From assembly GCA_030604405.1 (NCBI GenBank), contig JAUVVY010000016.1:31241-95240 (forward strand): 64,000 bases of DNA, given 5' to 3'. Position 1 is the stretch's first letter. Each line of letters begins with the position of its first letter. The notes beneath the pieces were generated by a model. That model was not told the DNA's origin, did no database searches, and worked only from the letters and a program-made list of their open reading frames with translations. Position numbers and translations under genes: made by a program. Source of the stretch: a bacterium. GTDB lineage: Bacteria; Armatimonadota; Zipacnadia; Zipacnadales; UBA11051. Shown here in pieces: positions 1-8,721 of this stretch.

Positions 1-63
1 GATGTGACCGAGAGCCTGGAGGACCTCTGCCGCTTCCTGGGCATCGAAGCCGTGCGAATATAG
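1..63 (+). CDS. 3' end of an unidentified gene (partial)
   Basis: Only the last 20 codons and a TAG stop of a gene entering from the left edge are visible; the tail contains LEDLCRFLGIEAV. Codon use looks normal for the window. The fragment is too short to assign to a family. It lies upstream of, and in the same direction as, a creatininase-family gene, so it may be part of the same catabolic region, but a repeat-filled gap of about 370 bases separates them. Confidence 0.5.
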   Translation, partial: DVTESLEDLCRFLGIEAVRI

Positions 64-81
64 CGCAGCTCAACCTTCATC

Positions 82-111
82 TGGGGGACTGTCCCTTCAG
101 GGACTGTCCCC
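82..111. repeat. GGGGACTGTCCC-type palindromic repeat, copy A
   Basis: Two near-palindromic GGGACTGTCCC units separated by TTCA. The 30-base unit is identical to 39621-39650. It starts 18 bases after the stop codon of the partial gene, a position typical of REP-like elements or terminators. Confidence 0.7.
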
Positions 112-120
112 GCCGGTTGA

Positions 121-316
121 GTTGCAGGTCGATGGTGTGGCGTCGTTAGTCGTAATGGAGGGGCCTGTCGCAGGCGGCTTCGCTGTTTGAAGCCGACAAG
201 CCTGGCCCAGCCGTTGTCGTTGGCCGTTTGGGTGCGCAGACCTCGCCAGGATAGCGTTCTGCGCGGGCCGGGCTCCCTGCGGAATCTTCGATTCCGCCGC
301 TCGACACGGCCCCTCC
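121..316. repeat. MITE-like dispersed repeat, copy 1
   Basis: This is the inverse-orientation counterpart of 18918-19130 and 52327-52500. It begins with the terminal inverted repeat GTCGTTAGTCGTAATGG (142 onward), continues with a conserved core (GGCCCAGCCGTTGTCG at about 204) and ends at CGACACGGCCCCTCC. Two internal hairpins (176-194 and 279-297) have arms unlike those of the other copies, yet pair perfectly. The outer part of the right terminal repeat is missing after GGCCCCTCC. No coding potential is evident. Confidence 0.7.
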
Positions 317-365
317 GAGAGGCAACGTCTAAAGCTTTGAGCGCGTGGGTCGGGCTTCCCGCAGG

Positions 366-386
366 CCCTGAGCTTGTCGAAGGGCA
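366..386. repeat. Short dispersed repeat CCTGAGCTTGTCGAAGG
   Basis: A short palindrome-like motif of a kind widespread in environmental bacterial genomes. Related sequence recurs at 25966-26009 and 62047-62125. It lies in the gap before the creatininase gene; the remaining bases of 317-434 show nothing else recognisable. Confidence 0.45.
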
Positions 387-434
387 GCCCGAGTCGCCGT
401 GGCCATAAGAATAATGCCCTGCAGGAGAACAAAC

Positions 435-1223
435 ATGCCTCTTTTCGGAGAACTTACGAGTCCTGAAATTGCACAATTCATGGAGAGAAATGCTCTGGTG
501 CTGCTGCCGATCGGCCAGACCGAGGAGCATGGCAACCACCTGCCGCTCAACGCCGACACCGTTATCGCACAAAGCATTACCCGCGCGGCGGCTGAGCAAC
601 TCGAAGACGAGCTGCCGGTGCTGGTGATGGACGCGATATGGGCCGGCTATTCGGGCGTCGAGGTCGCAAAATGGCCCGGCACTATCCGCGTGCGCACCCG
701 CGTGATGGCCGATTACTTCTTCGACATTATTCACAGCCTCACGGAGATGGGTTTTCGCAAGATCGCCACCGTAAACGGGCATGGGCATCACCCGGCGATA
801 CTGGAGCTGGTCGCGCGTGAGATCGCCGATGCCACCGGTGTGTATATTGCCTGCGTCGAGGCGGCGAAGATGGCCGCGCCGGCGGTGATCGAAGGCCGCA
901 AGTCGGAGCCGGGCGGCTGCATCCACGGCGGCGAGTTTGAGACCTCGCTGCTGCTTTATCTTGGCGCGCGCGTGCAAATGGACAAAGCTCACAGCGACGA
1001 TGTCTTCACCTATCATTCGTCCAACTTCCCCGGCGACGGCTTTGCCGGCTCCAAGGCCGCCTTCTGGTCAACCTGGGGAATTCAGCGCAGCGAGACCGGC
1101 ATCTACGGCGACCCGACCGTGGCCAGCGCCGAGTTCGGCGAGAAGATTTTCACGACGGCAGTGGCTAACCTGTGCGATTTTCTGAGGGAGTTTCATAGCA
1201 CTGAGGCGACGTGCTGGGATTGA
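435..1223 (+). CDS. Creatininase-family amidohydrolase
   Basis: A 262-residue cytoplasmic protein of the creatininase (creatinine amidohydrolase) superfamily, whose members are metal-dependent and cleave cyclic or linear amide bonds. The N-terminal motif GQTEEHGNHLPLNAD (about residues 27-41) supplies the expected E-x-H and Asp metal ligands, followed by NGHGHH (about 115-121) and GGEFETS (about 167), the usual second metal-site and active-site blocks. The ATG at 435 is preferred over the longer frame from 399 because AGGAG at 423-427 sits 7 bases upstream of it. The substrate cannot be read from sequence; relatives include creatininase, the mycofactocin protein MftE and the riboflavin-pathway enzyme ArfB. 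The neighbours (sugar kinase, peptidases, a glycosidase-like protein) suggest a catabolic role. Confidence 0.85.
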   Translation: MPLFGELTSPEIAQFMERNALVLLPIGQTEEHGNHLPLNADTVIAQSITRAAAEQLEDELPVLVMDAIWAGYSGVEVAKWPGTIRVRTRVMADYFFDIIHSLTEMGFRKIATVNGHGHHPAILELVAREIADATGVYIACVEAAKMAAPAVIEGRKSEPGGCIHGGEFETSLLLYLGARVQMDKAHSDDVFTYHSSNFPGDGFAGSKAAFWSTWGIQRSETGIYGDPTVASAEFGEKIFTTAVANLCDFLREFHSTEATCWD

Positions 1224-1269
1224 ATGCCGTCAGCTTCCGGGCTGGCTGGCACGGAGGAGACCGAACGCG

Positions 1270-3477
1270 ATGAAAACAAGGCAAGGCAATATCAGCGTAG
1301 GGCCGCGCGCAATTCCGTGGGCAGTGGTTTTGATCCTTGCAGTGGGGATGGCAGCCCAAGCGCAGGAACCGGTAGCCAGGTTCGATTTCGGCACTGCGGA
1401 CTCCCCGGTGCAGGCCGGCTTCTCGCAGGTGACGGCGACAACCGAGTACGCCACCGAGCAGGGATACGGTTGGGAGACCACCGACGGGCTCAGGGACAGC
1501 GACAAGGTCTCAGGCGATGACCTTCAGCGCGATTTCATCTACCGCTATGCCTCTAGCGGAGACCTCAAGCATGACTTCTTACTCGACCTGCAGCCAGGCA
1601 AGTACGCGCTGGCCTTTCTCGCCGGTGACATGCAGTACAATCGCACCGGCTTGCCCTTCGATATACTCCTCAACGGTCAGCCAGTCATTGAAAACTGGCG
1701 CAACCGTGGGTGGGAGTTCAAAGTGGCGCCAGCAGAGGTGAAGGACGAGGCCTTGAGGATCACCTTTCGATCTTCTCAGTCTCCTGACCAGCGCTATTCG
1801 TGGTGGTTCTGCAACGCGCTAATAGTTTTCGCCAATTGCACCCCCGAGGACGCCGCAAGCCAGATGCAGGCGCTGTTCGACCAGATGCGAGCAGAACGTT
1901 ACGCAGAGTATGAGGAGGTAATCCCCGAACCGGCGCCCGATGAGGGCTCCATCACCGACGAGGATCGAGCCAGGGGATACGTGGCCTTCGCGCGTGACTA
2001 TCTGCAGATCGTGTACCCACATACACGGCCGAGTGAGCGGGAGCGTTCAACGGAGCTCACCTGCTGGGCCACACCGGGCGAGTACGAGCCGGTGAGCTTC
2101 GCAGTGGTGCCGCTGAAGAACCTCGGGCGGTGTAAGGTCGAGGTGACTGATCTCGCCCGCGGAGATGCCATTATTCCGGCAGATTCATGGGATGTTCGTC
2201 TGGCGGGCATTATCAAACAGCGGATCGGTCGAAACGAAAAGAAATACCGCCGCGGCCCAAAGATCCTCTACCCAGGTGCCCAGGCTAACATCCCCGAGGG
2301 CGACACGCGCTGGTGGTGGCTGACTGTTCGCGTGCCTGATGACCAGCCGGCCGGCCGTTACGTCGGGGAAGTCGTGTTTACGCCACAAAACGCCCAGCCG
2401 TGGCGCTGCCCGGTCCGCATGCGGGTGCTGCCGTTCAAACTGGCGCACCCCGAGGGCGAGATCTTCGGAATGTACTATGGCACCCACTATGCGTACTACC
2501 CGGAAAATCGCGCAAAGCACTTCCAGGACTTGCACAACCACCTCATCGACACCATCACCCTGTCCAACTACGCGCCGAGTGGCGGGTGGCCGGATGATGG
2601 TGAACTGAAGCTGGATTTCTCGGCAATGGATGAGTTCATCGCCGAGGCTCAAAGCTACGGGCTAACCGGTCCGATGCCGTGGGGCGGCGTGCGGCAGGTG
2701 CGCGGCCTCATTCCACAAGGGCTGTCGGATGAGGAGTGGAATCGCCGCTACCAGGAGATCATCCGGGCGACAACGGACCATGGAAAAGAGAAGGACTGGC
2801 CGCCGCTGCTGTGCTACCCGGTGGATGAGCCGGCTCACAAGGGCGGTACTGAGCAGGCATTGAAACTCTTGGGCCTCATCAGAAAGGTCCGCGGCGCCCT
2901 CACCTACTGCACACCCAACAGCATCGCGTCAGGAACCAAGCTCATTCACCTGATGGACTACGCCTGCTGGCAGCATCTTTCAGCGAATGCCGACACACGC
3001 CAGATGACCCTTGATCACAGCAATGTCTTCTGGTACTACTCCAGCAACTATGGAGCTGCGACCAGCGTGCCCAGGTTTCGCAGCGGCTTGCTTCGGTGGC
3101 GTCTGGGCGCAACTGGGATGTTCTACTGGCATTACAATGCATTCGTGGGCGACCCGTACGATGACCTGGATGCAGGCCGCTCGGATATGTACGTGACTGC
3201 CCCGACACCTGACGGCCCGCTGCCGACGCTGGGTTGGGAGTGCGAGCGCGAGGGCATCGAGGACGTCTGGTACCTGCGAATGTTAGAGAGGCTCATCGGA
3301 GAGGCACCGGCAACCAAACGCGACAAGGTGATCGCGGCCCAAGCGACTCTGGACGAACTTCGTGCCAGCATCGTCCCCGACGGCCGCGAGAACCTCCGTA
3401 TCCCTGACGGATACTCGGAAGCCACATTCCACCGCTTCCGACACCGCATTGCCGACCACATAATGGCACTGCTCTAG
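1270..3477 (+). CDS. Secreted DUF4091 glycoside-hydrolase-like protein
   Basis: A 735-residue protein with a signal peptide (hydrophobic stretch about residues 16-31, ending AAQAQ). The N-terminal part (about 36-185) has the RFDFGTADSPVQAGFSQV pattern of a carbohydrate-binding-like beta domain seen at the front of some esterases and glycosidases. A middle beta domain leads into a TIM-barrel-like region carrying CYPVDEPAHKGG (about 517), with the Asp-Glu pair expected in DUF4091/GH123-like proteins, and a C-terminal block WECEREGIEDVWYLRML (about 656) typical of DUF4091. The start is supported by GGAGGAG 10 bases upstream. It probably acts outside the cytoplasm on glycans; the substrate is unknown. 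The gene follows the creatininase gene by 46 bases. Confidence 0.8.
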   Translation: MKTRQGNISVGPRAIPWAVVLILAVGMAAQAQEPVARFDFGTADSPVQAGFSQVTATTEYATEQGYGWETTDGLRDSDKVSGDDLQRDFIYRYASSGDLKHDFLLDLQPGKYALAFLAGDMQYNRTGLPFDILLNGQPVIENWRNRGWEFKVAPAEVKDEALRITFRSSQSPDQRYSWWFCNALIVFANCTPEDAASQMQALFDQMRAERYAEYEEVIPEPAPDEGSITDEDRARGYVAFARDYLQIVYPHTRPSERERSTELTCWATPGEYEPVSFAVVPLKNLGRCKVEVTDLARGDAIIPADSWDVRLAGIIKQRIGRNEKKYRRGPKILYPGAQANIPEGDTRWWWLTVRVPDDQPAGRYVGEVVFTPQNAQPWRCPVRMRVLPFKLAHPEGEIFGMYYGTHYAYYPENRAKHFQDLHNHLIDTITLSNYAPSGGWPDDGELKLDFSAMDEFIAEAQSYGLTGPMPWGGVRQVRGLIPQGLSDEEWNRRYQEIIRATTDHGKEKDWPPLLCYPVDEPAHKGGTEQALKLLGLIRKVRGALTYCTPNSIASGTKLIHLMDYACWQHLSANADTRQMTLDHSNVFWYYSSNYGAATSVPRFRSGLLRWRLGATGMFYWHYNAFVGDPYDDLDAGRSDMYVTAPTPDGPLPTLGWECEREGIEDVWYLRMLERLIGEAPATKRDKVIAAQATLDELRASIVPDGRENLRIPDGYSEATFHRFRHRIADHIMALL

Positions 3478-3552
3478 CCGAATCTTCTACAACACTCAGG
3501 CGGCGTGTTGAGACTAAGATGTGTGGCCTGAGGCCGGACAAGAAGCCGCTGC

Positions 3553-3632
3553 GAGGTGGCCGTTGTCGCTCGGAGGGGCCGGCCGAGCAGCGAAAGCGCG
3601 GCTTTCGCTGAGAGCCCGGCCCGCGCAAGAGA
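3553..3632. repeat. MITE-like dispersed repeat, partial copy 4
   Basis: A fragment of the repeat seen at 121-316. It has the GGAGGGGCCGG end, then a perfect 9-bp hairpin (3590-3598 with 3602-3610, arms AGCGAAAGC and GCTTTCGCT), then GAGCCCGGCCCGCGC. The hairpin arms share no sequence with those of the other copies. The open frame of the following kinase runs back into this repeat by chance. Confidence 0.6.
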
Positions 3633-3648
3633 AGATGGGAGGCGGAAA

Positions 3649-5163
3649 GTGTCACCGAAGGCGATTGCGGCGATAGACCTGGGCACCACCTCCTGCAGGG
3701 CCGAGCTGTTTTCCCTGGAGGGCGAAACGCTGGGCCGCCATGCTGTCGAGTACCGCATCGTCAGCCACGAGCCGGACGCCGCCGAACAGGAAGCACTGGG
3801 CTGGTGGTCGGCGGCCTGCGAATGTATGCGCCAGGCCCTCAAGCAGGCCGAGATCGGCGGTGAGGATGTTATCGCCCTCGGCTTCAGCACCCAGGGGCAC
3901 TCCTGGGTGCCCACTGACGCTGATTTCCGCCCCCTGCGGGCCGCCTTCACCTGGCTTGACCGCCGCTCAGCGGGATATGCAGAAGAACTGCTGCAGGAGA
4001 TGGGGGCGGAGTACTGGGGCAAGCTAGCCGGCAAGACGCCTGGCCCCTGGCACATGCTCCCACAGATCCTCTGGCTGCGCGAGCATCAGCCGCACATTCT
4101 CAAAGCCGCCCAGCATCTGCTTTTCGCCCAGGACTTCCTCATCGCCCGTCTCACCGGCAAGCCGGTCACTGATTGCACGACTGCCGCCGCGTCGCTGTTT
4201 TTTGACATTACCCATAACAGGTGGGACCCCAGGCTGCTGGAGCACTATGAGCTGGATCCGGAGCGTTTGCCGCAAGTGGCTGCGGCGGGCAGCGTCGTCG
4301 GACCTCTCACCAGAGAAGCGGCCGCGCAGATGGGCCTGAGCCCTCAGACCGTGGCCGTCACCGGCGCGCAGGACCAGAAATGCGCGGCTTTGGGTGCAGG
4401 ACTGGCTCCCGGAATCGGCACTGCCTCGCTGGGCACCGCCACTGCCATTTCGGCGCTGCGGGAGCGGCCCAAGTTCGACCCCGCCGTCCCGATACCGTGC
4501 TTCCCGTATCTGGAAAAGGGCACATGGGTATTGGAGGCGGCGCTGACCACCACCGGCGGGGCGGTCAACTGGCTGCGCGATGCCTTGAGGCCGATCAAAG
4601 AAGACCTGTCATACACCGACCTCATGCGGCTTGCCGGCGAGGCCCCCACCGGCAGCGGCGGCGTGGTCTTTTTCCCATACCCGGCCGGAGCAGGCACGCC
4701 CCACATGCGCTTTGATGCATCGGCGGCTTTTGCCGGCATTAACCTCTCAACGACCGCCTCCAGCCTCGCCCGCGCAGTGCTGGAGGGTTGCGCGTACGAG
4801 ATAGCAACTGCCCTGGGTGCCATGCAGCAGGCCGGCTGCCACATAGAGCAACTGTATGTCTTCGGCGGCGGCGCCCGCAGCAAGCTGTGGACGCAGATCA
4901 TTGCCGCCGTCGTAGGCGTGCCACTGTATGCGTGTCAGGAGGCTGAAACGGCCATTCGCGGTGCGGCGATGCTGGCCGCAAGAGGCGCGATGGAGCCGGA
5001 ACAGGCGGCGGCATTGCAGGACGCTCTACGCTCGCCGGCTACAGCCGTGACCGTGAGCGAAAAGCTGCGGGCCCGCTACCGGGCGCTGTTTGAAAGATAC
5101 GCCCGCGCGCGCGAACAGTACTGGCGTTTTGCGGACACACTCACCCAGGAGGAAGAACGATGA
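3649..5163 (+). CDS. FGGY-family carbohydrate kinase (xylulokinase-like)
   Basis: A 504-residue cytoplasmic sugar kinase of the actin/HSP70-fold FGGY family, which phosphorylates ketoses or polyols with ATP. Visible blocks are AAIDLGTTSCRAELFSLEG (phosphate-1, N-terminus), GAQDQKCAALGAG (about 240, central FGGY region), EGCAYEIATAL (about 385) and LYVFGGGARSKLWTQI (about 408, adenosine-binding). Length fits xylulokinase and relatives. The GTG at 3649 is preferred: GGGAGG at 3637-3642 precedes it, and the longer frame from 3556 only translates a repeat. Its end overlaps the next gene by ATGA, so the two are co-translated. The exact sugar is not deducible. Confidence 0.85.
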   Translation: MSPKAIAAIDLGTTSCRAELFSLEGETLGRHAVEYRIVSHEPDAAEQEALGWWSAACECMRQALKQAEIGGEDVIALGFSTQGHSWVPTDADFRPLRAAFTWLDRRSAGYAEELLQEMGAEYWGKLAGKTPGPWHMLPQILWLREHQPHILKAAQHLLFAQDFLIARLTGKPVTDCTTAAASLFFDITHNRWDPRLLEHYELDPERLPQVAAAGSVVGPLTREAAAQMGLSPQTVAVTGAQDQKCAALGAGLAPGIGTASLGTATAISALRERPKFDPAVPIPCFPYLEKGTWVLEAALTTTGGAVNWLRDALRPIKEDLSYTDLMRLAGEAPTGSGGVVFFPYPAGAGTPHMRFDASAAFAGINLSTTASSLARAVLEGCAYEIATALGAMQQAGCHIEQLYVFGGGARSKLWTQIIAAVVGVPLYACQEAETAIRGAAMLAARGAMEPEQAAALQDALRSPATAVTVSEKLRARYRALFERYARAREQYWRFADTLTQEEER

Positions 5164-5933
5164 AAGTCTATGTTCTCACAGACCTCGAAGGCCCCGCGAT
5201 GATAAGCACCTTCGCCCAGACGCGCGATGTCACGCCCGAGGAGAAGAAACGTTCGGAATATTTCCTCACAGGCGAGGTCAACGCGTGCATTGACGGCATA
5301 CTCGACTTCGACCCCGATGCGGAGGTGATCGTCTGGGACGGGCACGGCAGCGGCGGGATTGACCACCGGCGCTTCCACAAGCAGGGCAAGCTCATCGCAC
5401 GCGGGCCGATCCGGGCGCCTTACTATCTGGACGAGAGCTTCGACGCCCTGATGTTCGTCGGCCAGCACGCGAAGATGGGCGAGCGCGGCGTGCTGTGTCA
5501 CACCTACTCCTCCAAGAGCATTGAGTATTACAAGATGAATGGGATCGAGATGGGGGAGTTCGGCTGCCGGGCGCTGATGGCCGGCACTATGGGCGTGCCG
5601 ACGACCCTTGTGACCGGCGATGATGTGACCTTCGAAGAAGCGCAGGCGCTGGTGCCGAAGATCGAGGGCGCTGTGGTCAAGGTAGCGCTGGCGCGGGAGC
5701 TTGCTATCCACCTCTCTCACGAGGCCGCCTGCGACCTGATACGCGAGAAGGCCCGCGTCGCCTGCGAGCGCACCGGCCAGATCGTACCGTATTTCTTCTC
5801 CGGTCCCTACACTCAGGAGATACGGGTGCTGGAAGGCGTCGGCATCCAGGGCTACCTCGATGCAGGCGCAGAATTCGTGGACAGCCGGACGGTGCGCCTG
5901 CACAGCGAAAACATCTGCGAACTACGTATATGA
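5160..5933 (+). CDS. M55 D-aminopeptidase (DppA-like)
   Basis: A 257-residue zinc peptidase of family M55, whose characterised member DppA of Bacillus releases N-terminal D-amino acids such as D-Ala. The family ligands fall at the expected positions: D8 and E10 in TDLEG, H62 in DGHG, H103 in GQHA and E133 in MGEFG. Length matches DppA. It overlaps the kinase gene by four bases (ATGA) and is followed by an M28-like peptidase gene, suggesting a peptide or cell-wall-fragment salvage module coupled to sugar use. No signal peptide is seen, so it is cytoplasmic. Confidence 0.88.
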   Translation: MKVYVLTDLEGPAMISTFAQTRDVTPEEKKRSEYFLTGEVNACIDGILDFDPDAEVIVWDGHGSGGIDHRRFHKQGKLIARGPIRAPYYLDESFDALMFVGQHAKMGERGVLCHTYSSKSIEYYKMNGIEMGEFGCRALMAGTMGVPTTLVTGDDVTFEEAQALVPKIEGAVVKVALARELAIHLSHEAACDLIREKARVACERTGQIVPYFFSGPYTQEIRVLEGVGIQGYLDAGAEFVDSRTVRLHSENICELRI

Positions 5934-5994
5934 GGCGAGACGCTGACGGTTTTGGCGATAGCCCGATAAGCTACGCTGCGGGAGATGACCTGGT

Positions 5995-7971
5995 ATGTTC
6001 AAGCCGACTCTTAAGGCCATAGAGCCGCTGTTGTCCGGCGAAAACGCTCTCGACATCGCGGCCCACATTCACGACCTCGACCGCTGGTCCTCATTCGACC
6101 GGCACCGTGAGGCCAGCCGCTACTGCTGTGAGAAGATGAAGCAATATGGCCTGGAGGCCGAGCTGTTCCCGATACCGGCCGACGGGGAGAGCATCTTTGG
6201 CGACTTCGTCATGCCCCGCGCATGGGACGCCAAAGAAGGTACGCTTACACTGCTTGGAAATGATGAGCGCGGCGAAGTCGAGCTGTGCAGGTACACCCAT
6301 GAGCCGTGCTCGCTGGTGGTTCACAGCAAAGCGACGCCCCCCGGTGGCACCACGGCTGAAATCGTGCTGATGGATGGCGGCTCGAAGGCGGAGGACTACA
6401 ACAATGTTGACGTGGCCGGGAAGGTCATCTTCACACGTCTATCGCCGCGCGAGGTGAAGGTCGAGGCAATAAAACACGAGGCGGTCGGCATCATATCGGA
6501 CGAGTTGCCTGAGTATCCGATGCGCCCGCCGATGGAATTGCCCGACACGGTGGCCTGGGTGCGCTTCATGTCGGACCACAGCGGCGGCGGCTGGGGCATG
6601 CGCAAGGGTGACAGCGAGTGCTGGGGCTTTATGCTCTCGCCGAGGCAGGGCCATTGGCTGCGCGAGATCATCGCCCGCGAAGGCACGGTGCGCGTTCATG
6701 CAGAAGTTGACGCCGGGCTATATGATGGTACGCTGGAGGTGGTGACCGGGTGGATACCTGGTGAGACTGACGAGCACGTCATCTTCAACGGCTATCTGCA
6801 CGAGTACGGCGCTATAGACAATGCCAGCGGCGCCGGCCTGTCGATCGAGATTCTGCGCACACTGCGCCAACTGATAGATGCCGGCAAGCTACCGCAACCC
6901 AAACGCGGCATTCGCATGATCTTTTCCTACGAGTGCATGGGCACCATGGCGGCGGTCGTGCAGCGCCCCGATATCTTTGGGGAGAATGCCGTCGCCGGCC
7001 TGACCATGGATTGCGTCGGCGGCCGCGAGTCGCTCAACCACGCCCCGCTCGATATATGGTCCAATCCCTATGCAGCCGGCTGCTATACAGACGTTCTTCT
7101 GGCCGGCATAATGCAGCATCTGAGTGACCACGATACAGTGCTGGTCAACTGGCGTCGAAAGCCGTTCGGCGGCGCCGACAACATAATCGCCGACCCCACC
7201 ATCGGCGTGCCCTGTCCCGCGCTGATCGAGTGCCCCTACACCCATTACCACGCTTCCAGCGATACGCCCGACAAGCTGGATCCGAAGAGACTTGCGTGGA
7301 TCGGCAAGGCCGCCGCTACGTATGCCTATTTCATCGCTAATGCGGGCGAAGCCGAGGCACACTGGCTTGCCGAGCAGGTGTTCAGCGAGGCGCAGTACGC
7401 CTTTGTCGAGCAGGCTAATGAATTTGTATCGGCCTTGTACGCAGATCCGAAGCCGCGTGGTCCGGTGAAGGCGGCTAATCTGTGGCGGCGTCTCAGCTAC
7501 CAGCATGCACGTTATGGCCTGGCGATAGACTCGGTGCTGCGTCTGGTCGCCAAGGGAAAGGACTCACTGGCACGGGACCTGGAGGCGTTTAAGCAAGAAC
7601 TCACCAAGGCGGCGGAAGCTGCTTTCAGGCATGGTGCGCAAATCGCCGGCGTACCCGCTCGCAAGCCTCCCCCGTCGAGGAGCAAATACAAGCAGCAAGC
7701 GGCCCGACTAGTTCCCGAGCGGCTCATCATCGGCCCGGCGCGAGAGACCCGTATCCCGCTGGCCGACCGCGAAGAATGGCACGCCATCTGCGAGCGGGTC
7801 GGCGTGACCGGCAATGTGGCAATGTACGGCGAGTTCTGGGCCGATGGCCACAGAACCATCGCCGAGATTGAAGAGCTCGTCGCTGGCGAAACCGGCGAAG
7901 CTGGCTGCAAGCTGCTCGATTTCTTCAAGGGCTACGAGAAGTACGGCTATGTCAAGTTGCACGAGGCCTGA
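5995..7971 (+). CDS. M28-like zinc aminopeptidase with extra C-terminal domain
   Basis: A 658-residue protein without a signal peptide. Residues about 1-240 include a PA-like insert (VAGKVIFTRLSPREVKVEAI). The catalytic part resembles M28/DUF4910 peptidases: HEYGAIDNASGAG (about 265), YECMG (about 304), MDCVGG (about 337) and CPYTHYHASSDTPDKLD (about 412) provide the His, Asp, Glu, Asp and His expected for a two-zinc site. The C-terminal 80 residues (REEWHAICERVGVTGNVAMYGEF onward) look like a winged-helix-type domain. GGGAG precedes the ATG. It follows the DppA-like gene by 61 bases and probably shares its role in peptide degradation; the substrate is unknown. Confidence 0.75.
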   Translation: MFKPTLKAIEPLLSGENALDIAAHIHDLDRWSSFDRHREASRYCCEKMKQYGLEAELFPIPADGESIFGDFVMPRAWDAKEGTLTLLGNDERGEVELCRYTHEPCSLVVHSKATPPGGTTAEIVLMDGGSKAEDYNNVDVAGKVIFTRLSPREVKVEAIKHEAVGIISDELPEYPMRPPMELPDTVAWVRFMSDHSGGGWGMRKGDSECWGFMLSPRQGHWLREIIAREGTVRVHAEVDAGLYDGTLEVVTGWIPGETDEHVIFNGYLHEYGAIDNASGAGLSIEILRTLRQLIDAGKLPQPKRGIRMIFSYECMGTMAAVVQRPDIFGENAVAGLTMDCVGGRESLNHAPLDIWSNPYAAGCYTDVLLAGIMQHLSDHDTVLVNWRRKPFGGADNIIADPTIGVPCPALIECPYTHYHASSDTPDKLDPKRLAWIGKAAATYAYFIANAGEAEAHWLAEQVFSEAQYAFVEQANEFVSALYADPKPRGPVKAANLWRRLSYQHARYGLAIDSVLRLVAKGKDSLARDLEAFKQELTKAAEAAFRHGAQIAGVPARKPPPSRSKYKQQAARLVPERLIIGPARETRIPLADREEWHAICERVGVTGNVAMYGEFWADGHRTIAEIEELVAGETGEAGCKLLDFFKGYEKYGYVKLHEA

Positions 7972-8016
7972 AGCCCTCCGGCGACACGTTTCTGCAGGCA
8001 TTTCTCACGAACGAAG

Positions 8017-8042
8017 AGGCGCCCGGCTGATACCGGGCGCCT
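8017..8042. terminator. Bidirectional hairpin terminator between convergent genes
   Basis: A perfect 10-bp stem (AGGCGCCCGG and CCGGGCGCCT) with a 6-base loop lies between the peptidase gene (plus) and the ferredoxin gene (minus). Only a weak T-run follows on either side. Confidence 0.6.
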
Positions 8043-8067
8043 ATCTATATGGAAGCCATGGCTTGCC

Positions 8068-8457
8068 TCATTGGACAACGGCGTCCACCGGGCAGACCTT
8101 GGCGCCGCGTGCAACTGCCGCTTTGGAAGCGCCGACCTTGATCTTGGCTTTGCCGGTCTTCTTATCAATCTCGAAGGCTTCTGGCGCAACCCTCACGCAC
8201 TTGCCGCAGCCGATGCACTTACTGGCGTCCACATAAGGCTTCTTGGCGGCTGCAGCAGCAGGGCACTTGTCCGTTCCGGCGTATGGGCAACTGGCACAGT
8301 CCCCGCCAGCATTGACAGTTGCCACCTCAGCCGTAATCTCGGTGTCTTGTGCGGGGCCCGCCGGGCTTCTGCCGACTGCCGCGTACGCCACGGCGACCAA
8401 CGCCACAGCAACAACGCCTATGAGCAACGCTTTCGCGGTTGTGTTGAGCTTCATCAT
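8068..8457 (-). CDS. Exported or membrane-anchored single-cluster ferredoxin
   Basis: A 129-residue protein with an N-terminal hydrophobic segment (about residues 9-27, signal peptide or anchor) followed by a linker. The ferredoxin part has CIGCGKCVRVAPEAFEID (about 80-97) and a final CPVDAV, the C-x2-C-x2-C...C-P ligand set of one [4Fe-4S] or [3Fe-4S] cluster. A second Cys group, CASCPYAGTDKC (about 54-65), could add a metal site. Export of such a simple ferredoxin is unusual and suggests a periplasmic electron carrier, but no partner gene is adjacent. Two ATGs lie at the start; AAGGA is 7 bases from the first. Monocistronic. Confidence 0.8.
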   Translation of the reverse strand: MMKLNTTAKALLIGVVAVALVAVAYAAVGRSPAGPAQDTEITAEVATVNAGGDCASCPYAGTDKCPAAAAAKKPYVDASKCIGCGKCVRVAPEAFEIDKKTGKAKIKVGASKAAVARGAKVCPVDAVVQ

Positions 8458-8721
8458 AAGCTAGTCCTTTCTCTTTCGCTTCTCGCGACTATTGTAAGGA
8501 CGTCTCTGAGCAGGCCTACATTCCCTGGATCGCATCAGCGGTCACGTTGTGGACGCAGAATGGTGAAGAGCGGTTAGAAATTGCTCGCACGGCTGCCGGC
8601 AGGTGTGTTCCTGGCGACGGCGAAAAGCTAGCCACGAAAGCTCCAGCAGTACTGCTCCATACTTGGGTTTACGCATAATCCATGCTGGCGCACTGGGAGT
8701 TATGCAAGCAGGAGGCCAGGC

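Noticed and set aside
279..305. TTCGATTCC resembling a tRNA T-arm
   Set aside because: No acceptor stem, anticodon arm or CCA lies around it; it is the variable hairpin of the repeat.
3556..3648. 31-codon N-terminal extension of the FGGY kinase
   Set aside because: It translates a dispersed repeat hairpin; GTG at 3649 has a good ribosome-binding site and starts at the conserved kinase N-terminus.
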